From: JAGXQV01 sp964527565
Lineage (GTDB): Bacteria > Pseudomonadota > Gammaproteobacteria > Burkholderiales > Sulfuricellaceae
DNA: 63,175 nucleotides
Direction: 5' to 3'
Assembly: GCA_964527565.1 (NCBI GenBank)
Contig: CAZGOY010000017.1
Span: forward strand, 1 to 63,175
Below the pieces are notes generated by a model. It made no database searches. It had not been told where the DNA came from and was given only the letters and a program-made list of their open reading frames with translations. Made by a program: the position numbers and the translations under genes. Of this stretch, positions 1-8,511 are shown piece by piece (position 1 is the stretch's first letter; every line of letters starts with the position of its first letter).

Positions 1-83
1 ACGATATTTGACCATCCGCGCAGCAAAGAACATCGCGATTGGTGACCAGGCTCAGCCGCAGTGGAGGGCACCGAGGTGGTGAT
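1..83. other. Flank of CRISPR array with an extra copy of spacer 1
   Basis: No CRISPR repeat is present in 1-83. Bases 55-83 are identical over 29 bp to 122-150, that is, to spacer 1 without its first base. Bases 1-54 match nothing else in the window. One + frame (from base 2) stays open through most of the stretch, so it could be a fragment of coding or phage DNA. A TTGACC at 8-13 has no convincing -10 partner. It may be the leader, a decayed array end, or a protospacer-bearing sequence joined to the array during assembly. Confidence 0.5.
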
Positions 84-1862
84 GTTGTAGCTCCCTCTCT
101 CACCCCGGATGAGCTACCATGGCCGCAGTGGAGGGCACCGAGGTGGTGATGTTGTAGCTCCCTCTCTCACCCCGGATGAGCTACCATAAAACGTCAGCGT
201 GATGTGGAAGGAATATGGTTGTAGCTCCCTCTCTCACCCCGGATGAGCTACCATCTACGACGTGTGGCGCCAACTGGTAACGGTGTTGTAGCTCCCTCTC
301 TCACCCCGGATGAGCTACCATACGGAGCCCTCACTGTCGGCGCGCATATCGGTTGTAGCTCCCTCTCTCACCCCGGATGAGCTACCATCTTGCCGCATCC
401 ATCATCTACGCGAGAACTGTTGTAGCTCCCTCTCTCACCCCGGATGAGCTACCATGGACTGCGCATGCTATGAGCCGTGCGGCAAGTTGTAGCTCCCTCT
501 CTCACCCCGGATGAGCTACCATTAATGGCCGGACGCCTCGCCCGCCTGCGTTGTTGTAGCTCCCTCTCTCACCCCGGATGAGCTACCATACCAATTCCTG
601 CGTCCCCCTGACCTGCACTGTTGTAGCTCCCTCTCTCACCCCGGATGAGCTACCATAGCGCCTATGCTGTACCTGGAGATATTGTTGTTGTAGCTCCCTC
701 TCTCACCCCGGATGAGCTACCATTCCTGCGCCATGTGGAAGGCTTCCATGTAGGTTGTAGCTCCCTCTCTCACCCCGGATGAGCTACCATGCGCGATGCA
801 CCCGCCCCCCCTGCGTTTTTGTTGTAGCTCCCTCTCTCACCCCGGATGAGCTACCATCGGGCCGTCACCCAGCCAGCCGCCAGGCGCGTTGTAGCTCCCT
901 CTCTCACCCCGGATGAGCTACCATTCAACATCATTTCAACACGCCCGGCGCCGGGTTGTAGCTCCCTCTCTCACCCCGGATGAGCTACCATGCGCCGTGG
1001 TGTCGGCAGCGGGGTGCAGAAGTTGTAGCTCCCTCTCTCACCCCGGATGAGCTACCATAAATTCATCGAAGACACGGCCAGTGGCAAAGTTGTAGCTCCC
1101 TCTCTCACCCCGGATGAGCTACCATTGCGTTCCTCGACGACGGCGACGACATCGAGTTGTAGCTCCCTCTCTCACCCCGGATGAGCTACCATGCGCTCCA
1201 TCACTACCCATGTCCCGGCCACGTTGTAGCTCCCTCTCTCACCCCGGATGAGCTACCATTGACGGAACCGACTACAACACAGAATGGATGTTGTAGCTCC
1301 CTCTCTCACCCCGGATGAGCTACCATTGCTTCCGGATTCTCTTCAATGGAAAAACAGTTGTAGCTCCCTCTCTCACCCCGGATGAGCTACCATTTCCATC
1401 AAGCCACCGAAGCCGCCGAATACGTTGTAGCTCCCTCTCTCACCCCGGATGAGCTACCATGCAATCGTTTCATGGTCGCCTATTCGCGCCGTTGTAGCTC
1501 CCTCTCTCACCCCGGATGAGCTACCATTCGTGCGCAGCTCAACCACCTCGTAAAGATGTTGTAGCTCCCTCTCTCACCCCGGATGAGCTACCATCCAATC
1601 AGCCGCATAGCTTCGTCACGGATGGTTGTAGCTCCCTCTCTCACCCCGGATGAGCTACCATAGCGCAGGACGTTGCCAGCCGCCCAGCCGCGTTGTAGCT
1701 CCCTCTCTCACCCCGGATGAGCTACCATCTATTCCGGCGCCTGCCATATCGAGCCGGTGTTGTAGCTCCCTCTCTCACCCCGGATGAGCTACCATCGGCT
1801 GGCGCGACCATCGCGCAATCTATTCGTTGTAGCTCCCTCTCTCACCCCGGATGAGCTACCAT
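84..1862 (+). CRISPR. Type II-C CRISPR array, 27 repeats, 26 spacers
   Basis: Twenty-seven copies of a 37-bp repeat begin GTTGTAGCTC and end GAGCTACCAT, with 26 spacers of exactly 30 bp. The period is a strict 67 bp from 84 to 1826. I saw no mismatch in any repeat, including both terminal ones. The repeat resembles the Neisseria meningitidis II-C repeat (GTTGTAGCTCCC start). Its reverse complement matches the anti-repeat at 6467-6503 in 29 of 37 positions, which sets crRNA polarity as spacer followed by GTTGTAGC, i.e. + strand. A + strand terminator directly follows the last repeat. The array therefore faces the cas operon, as is common in II-C loci. Spacer targets are unknown. Confidence 0.98.
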
Positions 1863-1878
1863 CGACCTTGCGCAAACG

Positions 1879-1908
1879 CCCGCCAGATGTGAGTCTGGCG
1901 GGTTTTTT
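1879..1908 (+). terminator. Rho-independent terminator of the CRISPR array
   Basis: A 9-bp perfect GC-rich stem (1879-1887 with 1894-1902) has a 6-base loop and is followed by six T on the + strand. It lies 16 bp after the last repeat. The T run is only on the + side, so it stops pre-crRNA transcription before it runs into cas2 on the opposite strand. Confidence 0.88.
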
Positions 1909-1925
1909 GCTCAAAAATTCCGCCT

Positions 1926-2258
1926 TCAGAACAACAGCATTTGATTGGATTTCACCACTTTTTCCTGAAAAAGCGGCATGCCGACCAGTAGCCGCATGCT
2001 GGCGTATTGTTTTTCCGTCACGCTCAGGCAGCGCACCGAGCCTTCCGGCGGCAGGTTGTCCACCAAGCGTTTCATGTGCTTTTCCAGCGCATCGTTGCCG
2101 TTGAGCAGGCGGCCATAGACCGAGTACTGGATCATGTCGTAGCCGTCGTTGATGAGAAAACGGCGGAACAGCGTATAAGCCCGGCGCTCGGCCTTGGTGA
2201 CGACGGGAAGATCGAAGAAAACCAGCAGTCTCATAAATCGCCTGTTTTCTCCACTCAT
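1926..2258 (-). CDS. cas2: CRISPR-associated endonuclease Cas2 (type II-C)
   Basis: 110 aa. The N-terminus carries the Cas2 beta-strand motif LLVFFDLPV with the conserved Asp, followed by the ferredoxin-like fold sequence YTLFRRFLINDGYDMIQYSVYGR and a C-terminal QMLLF typical of type II Cas2. Cas2 dimers bridge two Cas1 dimers in the spacer-integration complex. It is the last gene of cas9-cas1-cas2, starting 3 bp after the cas1 stop. A second in-frame ATG at 2234 would give 102 aa; the longer start keeps an MSGENRRFMRLL leader common in II-C Cas2. It converges on the CRISPR array. Confidence 0.95.
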   Translation of the reverse strand: MSGENRRFMRLLVFFDLPVVTKAERRAYTLFRRFLINDGYDMIQYSVYGRLLNGNDALEKHMKRLVDNLPPEGSVRCLSVTEKQYASMRLLVGMPLFQEKVVKSNQMLLF

Positions 2259-2261
2259 GGG

Positions 2262-3167
2262 TCAGCACTCGAAGCGGTGCGCTTCCAGCCCGATCAACGT
2301 GGGCAGCTCCAGCAATCCGGCCTCGCCGCCATCGTAAACCCGCGCCAGGCTTTCCACTGCGTGCTCGATGGCGGAGAGCACGGACATCCTGCCACGCGGC
2401 ATGCCCACATCAATGTTGAGCAAGCTCACCAGGGCTACCTTGTCTCGTGGCAGCAATTCGTCATCCGGTGAAGGCGGCATGTCCCGGACAAACAAATCCA
2501 CCAGAGGGCGGAAGGGTTCGATCAGGTCGTCCGCCAAGTTGAAGGCGTTCTGCTCGCTGGCGTGAAAAATGCCAAAGGCGGGCAGCATGCCGTGGGCCAC
2601 CAAACCACGCGCAATCGTGCCGCGCAACACGGCATATCCGTAATCCAGGGCGGCGTTGGTAAAGCCGCCTTCCATGCGCCGGAAGCCCTTGCCGAAAAGC
2701 TGTGGAAAATAAAATGCCGCCGCCTGGCCTTCCATATTGTCGTTATCGCCGGAACGCACCCGTGCAGCACAGGATTCCAGCCTGTCCCAGCCTTCTTGCC
2801 CTGAAAGGCGCAGGCAAAGCGCCTGGTTGGCAATCTTGCGCCGCACGATGGCGGCCCAGGTTTGTTTGGCCGCTGGGCGCGGCAAACTCAGTTGCAGGCG
2901 CATCCAGCGTGTGGCGCGGGAATGCGGCAGAAAGGGCAGGAACACTCCGCTGGGGTGATGCGTGTCACTGGTGGCGAACAGGCTGATGCCATATTCCCCG
3001 CAGGCAGCCAATACGGGATGGGTAAGAGTGATTTCCCGGTGGTTGAGCAGGATGACGGCAATGTCCTCGAACGGCACGAAGGCCGTCTGCTCCTGCTCAA
3101 TGGCGAGGGAGTAATGTTCCCGGCGCAGCCGGGCCGGGCGGGAAATGACGACGCTACGCCAGGTCAC
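2262..3167 (-). CDS. cas1: CRISPR-associated integrase Cas1 (type II-C)
   Basis: 301 aa from a GTG start at 3167, chosen because GGAG lies about 9 bases upstream and the protein then begins MTWRSVVIS like other II-C Cas1 proteins. The reading frame is open further upstream, but that part only shadows the end of cas9. The metal-binding residues of Cas1 can be placed: Glu146 in NMEGQAAAFYF, His202 in FHASEQNAFN and an acidic residue around Asp214 in LADDLIEPF. Cas1 integrates new spacers together with Cas2. The start overlaps the cas9 stop by 14 bp, so translation is probably coupled. Confidence 0.96.
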   Translation of the reverse strand: MTWRSVVISRPARLRREHYSLAIEQEQTAFVPFEDIAVILLNHREITLTHPVLAACGEYGISLFATSDTHHPSGVFLPFLPHSRATRWMRLQLSLPRPAAKQTWAAIVRRKIANQALCLRLSGQEGWDRLESCAARVRSGDNDNMEGQAAAFYFPQLFGKGFRRMEGGFTNAALDYGYAVLRGTIARGLVAHGMLPAFGIFHASEQNAFNLADDLIEPFRPLVDLFVRDMPPSPDDELLPRDKVALVSLLNIDVGMPRGRMSVLSAIEHAVESLARVYDGGEAGLLELPTLIGLEAHRFEC

Positions 3168-6100
3168 GGCGTTGCTCCGGCGGAGCGGGGTAGAGGTTGC
3201 CGAGAACATCCACATGAAATTTCTGGATGTGTGCTGCGCTCGTAATGCCTTTTCGGAAATACTCTTTGTCAGGTTTGGGTTGATCGTGAGCGCGGAGTGT
3301 TAGCCGTCCATCACTTTCATACATAACGAAGTAACCTTCGTATTTGATTTCCCCAAGGCGAAGTTTCACATAGTCATTTTTGTTTAGAGAGAACAGAAAT
3401 TCTGCACCATCCGGGATGCGTGGTGGTTTAACACGTTTTTCTGCAAGCGCTTGGTATGCAGGTTCAAAGTGGTAGCGATTACCATGCTTGTAAACTTCGA
3501 CATGATGCATTTCTCCCAAGTCGGCGATTCCTGCTTCAAGTCGTAATCCATTGGTTTGTGTCGTTGCCACTTTGACCGATTTGACTAACGATCCTTTGCC
3601 GTTTCTTGAAGGTTTAAAGACAGGCTCGGCAAAAGCTTTTTTTCCATCGTTATCATATTTTTCAAGCCGTTCTCTCAATAATGAAATCAGCGGCGCATTG
3701 CGCGAATATGTTGCACCAACAATGTCTTTTAGCTTTGCCAGTTTGAGTTGGTGTAACGGAGTTTTCACATAACTGATTCCCTGCTCTAGTAGTCTTGGAG
3801 ATCGTATGGTTGCTTCGTGAATTGGGCCGTTATTACGCCGTTTGGGCGCACGGGAAATAAACAGAGGGCGCAATCCCTCCAGTTCCTCCGGCGGGTAAGA
3901 GCCCAGCCGCGCCATTTCAGCCCGCAGGGTTTGCCGGTCGTCCATGCTCAACCGCGCCCGCAATTCATCGCGGAAATGTGGCCACGGTGCGGGGAAATGC
4001 TGCTCCAATTGCGCCAGCATGGCGGGGTTGACGATCTCGCCGGTTTCCATGTCGATGAGTCCTGCCCGTGCATTTTCCAGTTCCTTGCGGCGGGAATAAT
4101 CGGACAGGCGTTTCACCATCCCGTGGCTACACGCTGCCACCACGGCGGCATCCAGTGCGTGGTGCCGGTCGGAATCGGAACGCACTTTCACCAGCCCCCA
4201 GCGGGCGCGCAGAAAGGCGGTCAACTGGCCGCTTGCCACCACGCAGCGCTTGGCTTCGCTGTCCTCATGCAGCTTGAGGTAACGCTCGACGTAATTCTTG
4301 AAAAAGCGGCAGATATAGCGCGTGTCGTAGAGGTTGCGGTCGCTGAAATCCTTGGCTTCGGCTTCGCCAAAATCCTTCTTGAGCAGGCGGTTGCGTTTGG
4401 CTTGGCGGTAGGATTTATTCGAGTCAACGAAGGCCACGAATTGCCGCCAGCGTTCGCTGTTCTCCTTGCCGCCCAGATACTCGAACGGCGTCATGTTGCC
4501 CTTGTTGCGGTTTTCCGCCACCAGCACCAGCACCCGGTTGTTTTTGCTGTCGTCGAAGCTGCGCGAGTAGGGCAGGGCATGGTCGATTTCAGCATAGCCC
4601 GTCTCGAACAGCCGGTTGATGTCCAGTGGTTCCAGAGAATAGGCGCATTTGCCATGTTGTTCGCGGTAAAGCTGCCATTTTTCGAAATCACGGCCTTTCA
4701 ACTCGCCCGTGGTGTTGTATTCCGCATTGAAGGCATCCCGGTCTTTCCTGTTGCGGTCGCGGAATTCGTCTTGCGCCTTCTTGATGTCCCGGCGTTCGTC
4801 GAAAGGCCTCGACAAATCCCGCGCCACTTCGATGTGCACGGCATGGGGCGAGCCGTAGGTTTTGATAAGTGCGTTGACCACCTTGCGCGCTTGGTTGAGC
4901 GCCCGCAGCACGACGGGGTTGCGCGGGATGTCCAGTTCTTCGTTGAATTTCAGCCGCCCGTCCTTATCGCGCCCGACGTAGAAAGAGGGCAGGTGTTCAT
5001 GCGCACCCGCCCCAGCTTTGAACAACTGACTATGGTGATACCCCGCCTTCTCACATGCCTCATCGTAACGCGCACCTGCCTCCATGTGAGGCAGGATGGC
5101 GTAAAGCGCTTTGAGAGAAAGGTTGCTGAATTTGTCGAAGCGCAGGGTAAGCAGCGCTTCCACCATCTTTGCCTTGTTCGGCAGGTCGAGCTTGCCCAGT
5201 TCCCGCTCGACTTCCCCGTCTTCCTTGTAAACGGACAGTACACGGGCGATTTCGTCGAGCAGTTGCGGCTTGCTGTCTAGGGCGGCGACGGAGATTTGCC
5301 GCCATTCATTTTCTAGTCCGGCATCCTTGAGGGTCTTGCGCAAGGCTTGCCAGCCGGGGAGTTTTACCAGCTTTTCGTCTTCTGGGTCTTTGGCTTTTTC
5401 CTCGGCCTTCTGCCGGTCGCTGGGGTAGGCAAGCCCGACAAAGCGGAAGTCCTCGGGCAACCCGGCTTTGACCAGCACCTTGCGCAACTGCTTGTAACTG
5501 AAGTCACCTGCCTGGTTGTAGGGCAGAGGCAGCGCGATGGCCCGCTCCTCCTCGTTGAGCGGGCGCATCTTGCCATCCACCACAATGCGCAGATTGTTGA
5601 GCCGGGTCAGCCAGACATGGCGCTCAACGGTAAAACTGGCCTTGGGGGCGCGGTATTCGCTTTTCTCAAAAGTACACTTGCCCAGCATCTTGAGCAGGTC
5701 TTCACCGGAGAGTGCTGGCTTTTGCGCCCAGAACAGGCCCGTTTTGCAGTCGAGCAGCTTGTTTTCTAATTCCGGCAAGGCATGGGGATTGCCCAATGCG
5801 CGTTGCCGCTCGAACAGGGTAGTCAACTCTTCCGCCAGTAGCAGGCGGGATAGTGCCTTGCCGTAATCGCCGCGCTTGTTGCGTTGGGCGTCGGGAAACT
5901 CATGGATGACCATCTCGGCGGCGGTTCTGTAGTTCTTTTCCTGCATCAGCCGCTTGGTGCCCGCCAGCCCTTTCTTGACCGCGCCGCCCTCCTTGTCCTC
6001 ATCGGCCTTCTTTTCCTCTGCCTTGCTCATCCAGTGAAAACCGCGATGCTTGCACAGGTGGTAAAGCACCCGCGCCCATTCCTCCGCTTCGAGCCTGCGG

Positions 6101-6441
6101 TCGAGGGCATCCACTCGCAGCTGCCACAGATTGGGGGTCTTGAAGCCCTTGGTGGGAGGTTGTTTGAGAACGCCGGTATCGGCAATCAGACCCTCACGCT
6201 TGAGCAGGCGTGCCAGCCTGGTAAGCCGCCAAGCGCGGCGGCGCAGGCGGCGGCGCAACAGCCGGGCAGCACGGCGGGCAAGATTGAGCGATTCGCCCTT
6301 GTCGGAGGTTTCCGCCTTGTCGAAGCAGCGCACGCCAAGGTCAATGATGCGATTCTCCCCCAGCACCGCCCACCCCACCGAAGCGATGCCAATGTCAAGA
6401 CCGAAAGTCAGTGGGCCGAGATTTTTATCCTTGCTTGCCAT
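3154..6441 (-). CDS. cas9: Type II-C Cas9 endonuclease
   Basis: 1095 aa, close to N. meningitidis Cas9 (1082 aa). RuvC-I is FGLDIGIASVGWAV with catalytic Asp16. An arginine-rich bridge helix covers about residues 56-83. RuvC-II Glu538 lies in VHIEVARDLSR. The HNH core is EIDHALPYSRSFDDSKNN with catalytic His621. RuvC-III is DRHHALDAA around 759-765. The WED and PAM-interacting regions follow from about residue 870. All nuclease residues are present, so it should cleave both strands. GGAG sits 8-9 bases before the ATG. The segment coding for about residues 869-1068 is near 35-47% GC in the lines I counted by hand, against roughly 57-60% in the rest, suggesting a recombined PAM-recognition module. 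Confidence 0.98.
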   Translation of the reverse strand: MASKDKNLGPLTFGLDIGIASVGWAVLGENRIIDLGVRCFDKAETSDKGESLNLARRAARLLRRRLRRRAWRLTRLARLLKREGLIADTGVLKQPPTKGFKTPNLWQLRVDALDRRLEAEEWARVLYHLCKHRGFHWMSKAEEKKADEDKEGGAVKKGLAGTKRLMQEKNYRTAAEMVIHEFPDAQRNKRGDYGKALSRLLLAEELTTLFERQRALGNPHALPELENKLLDCKTGLFWAQKPALSGEDLLKMLGKCTFEKSEYRAPKASFTVERHVWLTRLNNLRIVVDGKMRPLNEEERAIALPLPYNQAGDFSYKQLRKVLVKAGLPEDFRFVGLAYPSDRQKAEEKAKDPEDEKLVKLPGWQALRKTLKDAGLENEWRQISVAALDSKPQLLDEIARVLSVYKEDGEVERELGKLDLPNKAKMVEALLTLRFDKFSNLSLKALYAILPHMEAGARYDEACEKAGYHHSQLFKAGAGAHEHLPSFYVGRDKDGRLKFNEELDIPRNPVVLRALNQARKVVNALIKTYGSPHAVHIEVARDLSRPFDERRDIKKAQDEFRDRNRKDRDAFNAEYNTTGELKGRDFEKWQLYREQHGKCAYSLEPLDINRLFETGYAEIDHALPYSRSFDDSKNNRVLVLVAENRNKGNMTPFEYLGGKENSERWRQFVAFVDSNKSYRQAKRNRLLKKDFGEAEAKDFSDRNLYDTRYICRFFKNYVERYLKLHEDSEAKRCVVASGQLTAFLRARWGLVKVRSDSDRHHALDAAVVAACSHGMVKRLSDYSRRKELENARAGLIDMETGEIVNPAMLAQLEQHFPAPWPHFRDELRARLSMDDRQTLRAEMARLGSYPPEELEGLRPLFISRAPKRRNNGPIHEATIRSPRLLEQGISYVKTPLHQLKLAKLKDIVGATYSRNAPLISLLRERLEKYDNDGKKAFAEPVFKPSRNGKGSLVKSVKVATTQTNGLRLEAGIADLGEMHHVEVYKHGNRYHFEPAYQALAEKRVKPPRIPDGAEFLFSLNKNDYVKLRLGEIKYEGYFVMYESDGRLTLRAHDQPKPDKEYFRKGITSAAHIQKFHVDVLGNLYPAPPEQRRDLA

Positions 6442-6459
6442 GCCCGTTCTCCGTATTAT
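6431..6459 (+). promoter_or_regulatory. Sigma70 promoter of the tracrRNA
   Basis: TTGCTT (6431-6436) and TATTAT (6454-6459) are separated by 17 bp. The expected start at about 6466 falls on the first base of the anti-repeat. The -35 box lies across the cas9 start codon (6439-6441) on the other strand. Confidence 0.75.
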
Positions 6460-6465
6460 TGCTGC

Positions 6466-6553
6466 CGTTGTAGTTCATCCGGGGTGAGAGCCGTTGCTAC
6501 AATAAAGAATCGAAAGATTCTGTACCCAAGCCCAGCCTTCGTGCTGGGCTTTT
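6466..6553 (+). ncRNA. tracrRNA
   Basis: The anti-repeat at 6467-6503 pairs with the CRISPR repeat (29 of 37 positions complementary, with a continuous 15-base block CATCCGGGGTGAGAG). The sequence GTTGCTACAATAA after it matches the equivalent part of N. meningitidis tracrRNA. A short hairpin, AGAATC-GAAA-GATTCT (6506-6521), follows. The terminal hairpin AAGCCCAGC/GCTGGGCTT (6528-6536, 6543-6551) ends in a T run and serves as terminator. The RNA pairs with pre-crRNA for RNase III processing and loads Cas9. It is divergent from cas9 and complementary to the probable cas9 5' leader. Confidence 0.92.
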
Positions 6554-6723
6554 CATTGGTGCGCCCGGCAGGGTGAGCAATGACACTACCCTGTGTGGTA
6601 GATTATTCCAGAACATCTTTCAAGATGCGAGATGCTGCCCTGTCATCCCTGTCATGTGGTAGCGGAACGGCATCCGCCCGCTATTGGCGATTGCAATCCG
6701 GCGGGGTGAAGGTGTTTCGGTGG

Positions 6724-8505
6724 TCAGTGCTGCAACTGCCCGTACAAGCGGCTGTACAGCCCATCGTTGCGGATCAGTTCGTCGTGTGCCCCTTCCTCGA
6801 TGATCTGGCCGCCATCGAAGACGTAGGCGCGGTCGGCCTGTTTCACCGCAGAGAGGCGGTGGGCGATGATCAGGGTGGTGCGGTCTTGCAGGAAATCGCG
6901 TAACGCTTCATGCAGCTTGGCCTCGGTTTCGGCGTCCAGGGCGGAGGTCGCCTCGTCGAGAATCACCACCTGCGGGTCCGACAGCACCATGCGGGCTATG
7001 GCCAGGCGCTGGCGCTGGCCGCCTGAGAGCCGCACGCCCTGGCGGCCGACAATCGTATCCAGTCCGTTGGGCAGTTCGCGCACGGTGTCGGCCAACTGCG
7101 CCACTGCCAGCGCCTGCCACAGCTGTTCATCGCTGCATTCGCGCCCCAGCGATAAATTCATGCGCACGCTGTCGTTGAACAATGCGGGATGTTGCAGCAC
7201 GGTGGCGACGTGGCTGCGCACCACTTCCATGCCGATTTCAGTCATCGGTGCGCCATCGAAACTCACCGTACCGGATTGCGGCGGATAAAGGCCGAGGATG
7301 ACCTGCACCAGCGTCGATTTGCCGCCGCCGGAAGCGCCCACCAGCGCCACTTTTTCACCGGGGCGGATGGAGAGGCTCACCCCGTTGAGCACCGGGGTGT
7401 CGCCGTAGCTGAAGCACACGTCTTTCACTTCCACGCCGACGGTGTGCTTGCCGCGGAACGGGTCGCGCAGATGCGGGTAGTGCGGCTCCTCTTTCAGATC
7501 CAGCAGCTTGTTGATGCGCGCGAGCGCCGCCTTGGCCCCATAGTAGGCGAATTGCAACCCGAGGATTTCCTGCACTGGCGCCATCATGTACCACAGGTAG
7601 CCGAACACCGCCATCATCTGCCCGATGGTGAGGCCGGAATACACCACCATCACCATGCTGACGGCGCGGAACACGTCGAAGCCGAACAGGAACACCATGA
7701 ACGACAGGCGGCTGGCGGCATCGCTCTTCCACGAGAAGGCGGCGGTGTGGGTGCGGATGGCGCGCGCGCTTTCAATCACCCGTGCGAGGTAATGGCGCTC
7801 GCGATTAATGGCGCGGATCTGCTGGATGGCGTCCAGCGTTTCAGTGAGCGCCTGGCTGAACAGTTCGAAGGCGCTGTTTTCGCGCCGCTTCAATTCCTTC
7901 ACGCGCTTGCCCAGCATCATGGTGAAATACACCACCGCCGGGTTGAGGAGCAGGATGAACAGCGCCAGTTGCCAGTTCATCCACAGCAGCACGGCGGCGG
8001 TGCCGATCAGCGAGAGCAGGGCGACCAGGGATTTGGCAACGGTGCCGCCGATGAAATTGTCGATCGCGTCGAGATCCTTGACGAAATGCGAGGCCACCGC
8101 GCCGCTGCCCAGGGTTTCGTATTCCGACATGGCGATGCGGCTCAAACGCAGCAGCATTTGCTCGCGCATGCGGAAGGCGACGTCCTTGGCGATCAGGGTG
8201 AAATTGCGCGTCTGCCACACCCCCAGCAGCAGGGCGATGAGGCGCAACAGCAGGGTGACCGCCAACACTGCGCCGATATACAGCAAAGGCCCGCGCCACG
8301 CTTCGGGGAACAGGGTGTCAATAAATGCCACCATGCCGCCGGGATGGTGCAGTAGCACTTCATCGACCAGCAGCGGCATCAATAGCGGAATCGGCACGCT
8401 GACCAGCGCCGCCAGAATGGCGACGGCGTGCGCAACAATCAACTCGCGCCGGTGTTCGCGGACGATGGCGAGGATGCTGCTCCAGGAGTAGCCGGCGGTG
8501 CTCAT
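6724..8505 (-). CDS. ABC exporter, fused membrane and ATPase domains (MsbA/HlyB-type)
   Basis: 593 aa half-transporter. The N-terminal half (about residues 20-310) carries six hydrophobic segments of an exporter-type transmembrane domain. The C-terminal half is a nucleotide-binding domain with Walker A GASGGGKST, signature LSGGQRQRLAIAR, Walker B VVILDEATSALD and a switch His in IIAHRLSAV. There is no N-terminal peptidase domain. Such homodimers export lipids, peptides or drugs, and the substrate cannot be read from the sequence. It is encoded 6 bp after ppiA on the same strand, and cas9 lies downstream beyond the tracrRNA, so read-through into cas9 is possible. Confidence 0.9.
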   Translation of the reverse strand: MSTAGYSWSSILAIVREHRRELIVAHAVAILAALVSVPIPLLMPLLVDEVLLHHPGGMVAFIDTLFPEAWRGPLLYIGAVLAVTLLLRLIALLLGVWQTRNFTLIAKDVAFRMREQMLLRLSRIAMSEYETLGSGAVASHFVKDLDAIDNFIGGTVAKSLVALLSLIGTAAVLLWMNWQLALFILLLNPAVVYFTMMLGKRVKELKRRENSAFELFSQALTETLDAIQQIRAINRERHYLARVIESARAIRTHTAAFSWKSDAASRLSFMVFLFGFDVFRAVSMVMVVYSGLTIGQMMAVFGYLWYMMAPVQEILGLQFAYYGAKAALARINKLLDLKEEPHYPHLRDPFRGKHTVGVEVKDVCFSYGDTPVLNGVSLSIRPGEKVALVGASGGGKSTLVQVILGLYPPQSGTVSFDGAPMTEIGMEVVRSHVATVLQHPALFNDSVRMNLSLGRECSDEQLWQALAVAQLADTVRELPNGLDTIVGRQGVRLSGGQRQRLAIARMVLSDPQVVILDEATSALDAETEAKLHEALRDFLQDRTTLIIAHRLSAVKQADRAYVFDGGQIIEEGAHDELIRNDGLYSRLYGQLQH

Positions 8506-8511
8506 GCGGCC

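Noticed and set aside
55..83. Self-targeting of the array flank by spacer 1
   Set aside because: The sequence after the match is the repeat itself, not a plausible PAM, so Cas9 should not cut it.
1784..2104. Open frames running through the last repeats and antisense to cas2
   Set aside because: They translate CRISPR repeat sequence and the terminator and cannot be genes.
3817..5280. Long + strand open frame of 487 codons opposite cas9
   Set aside because: It lies wholly antisense to conserved cas9 domains, has no recognisable motif and is a typical shadow frame in GC-rich DNA.
6580..6903. Small + strand open frame after the tracrRNA
   Set aside because: Most of it is antisense to the ABC exporter gene, and the remainder (6554-6723) shows no conserved peptide.
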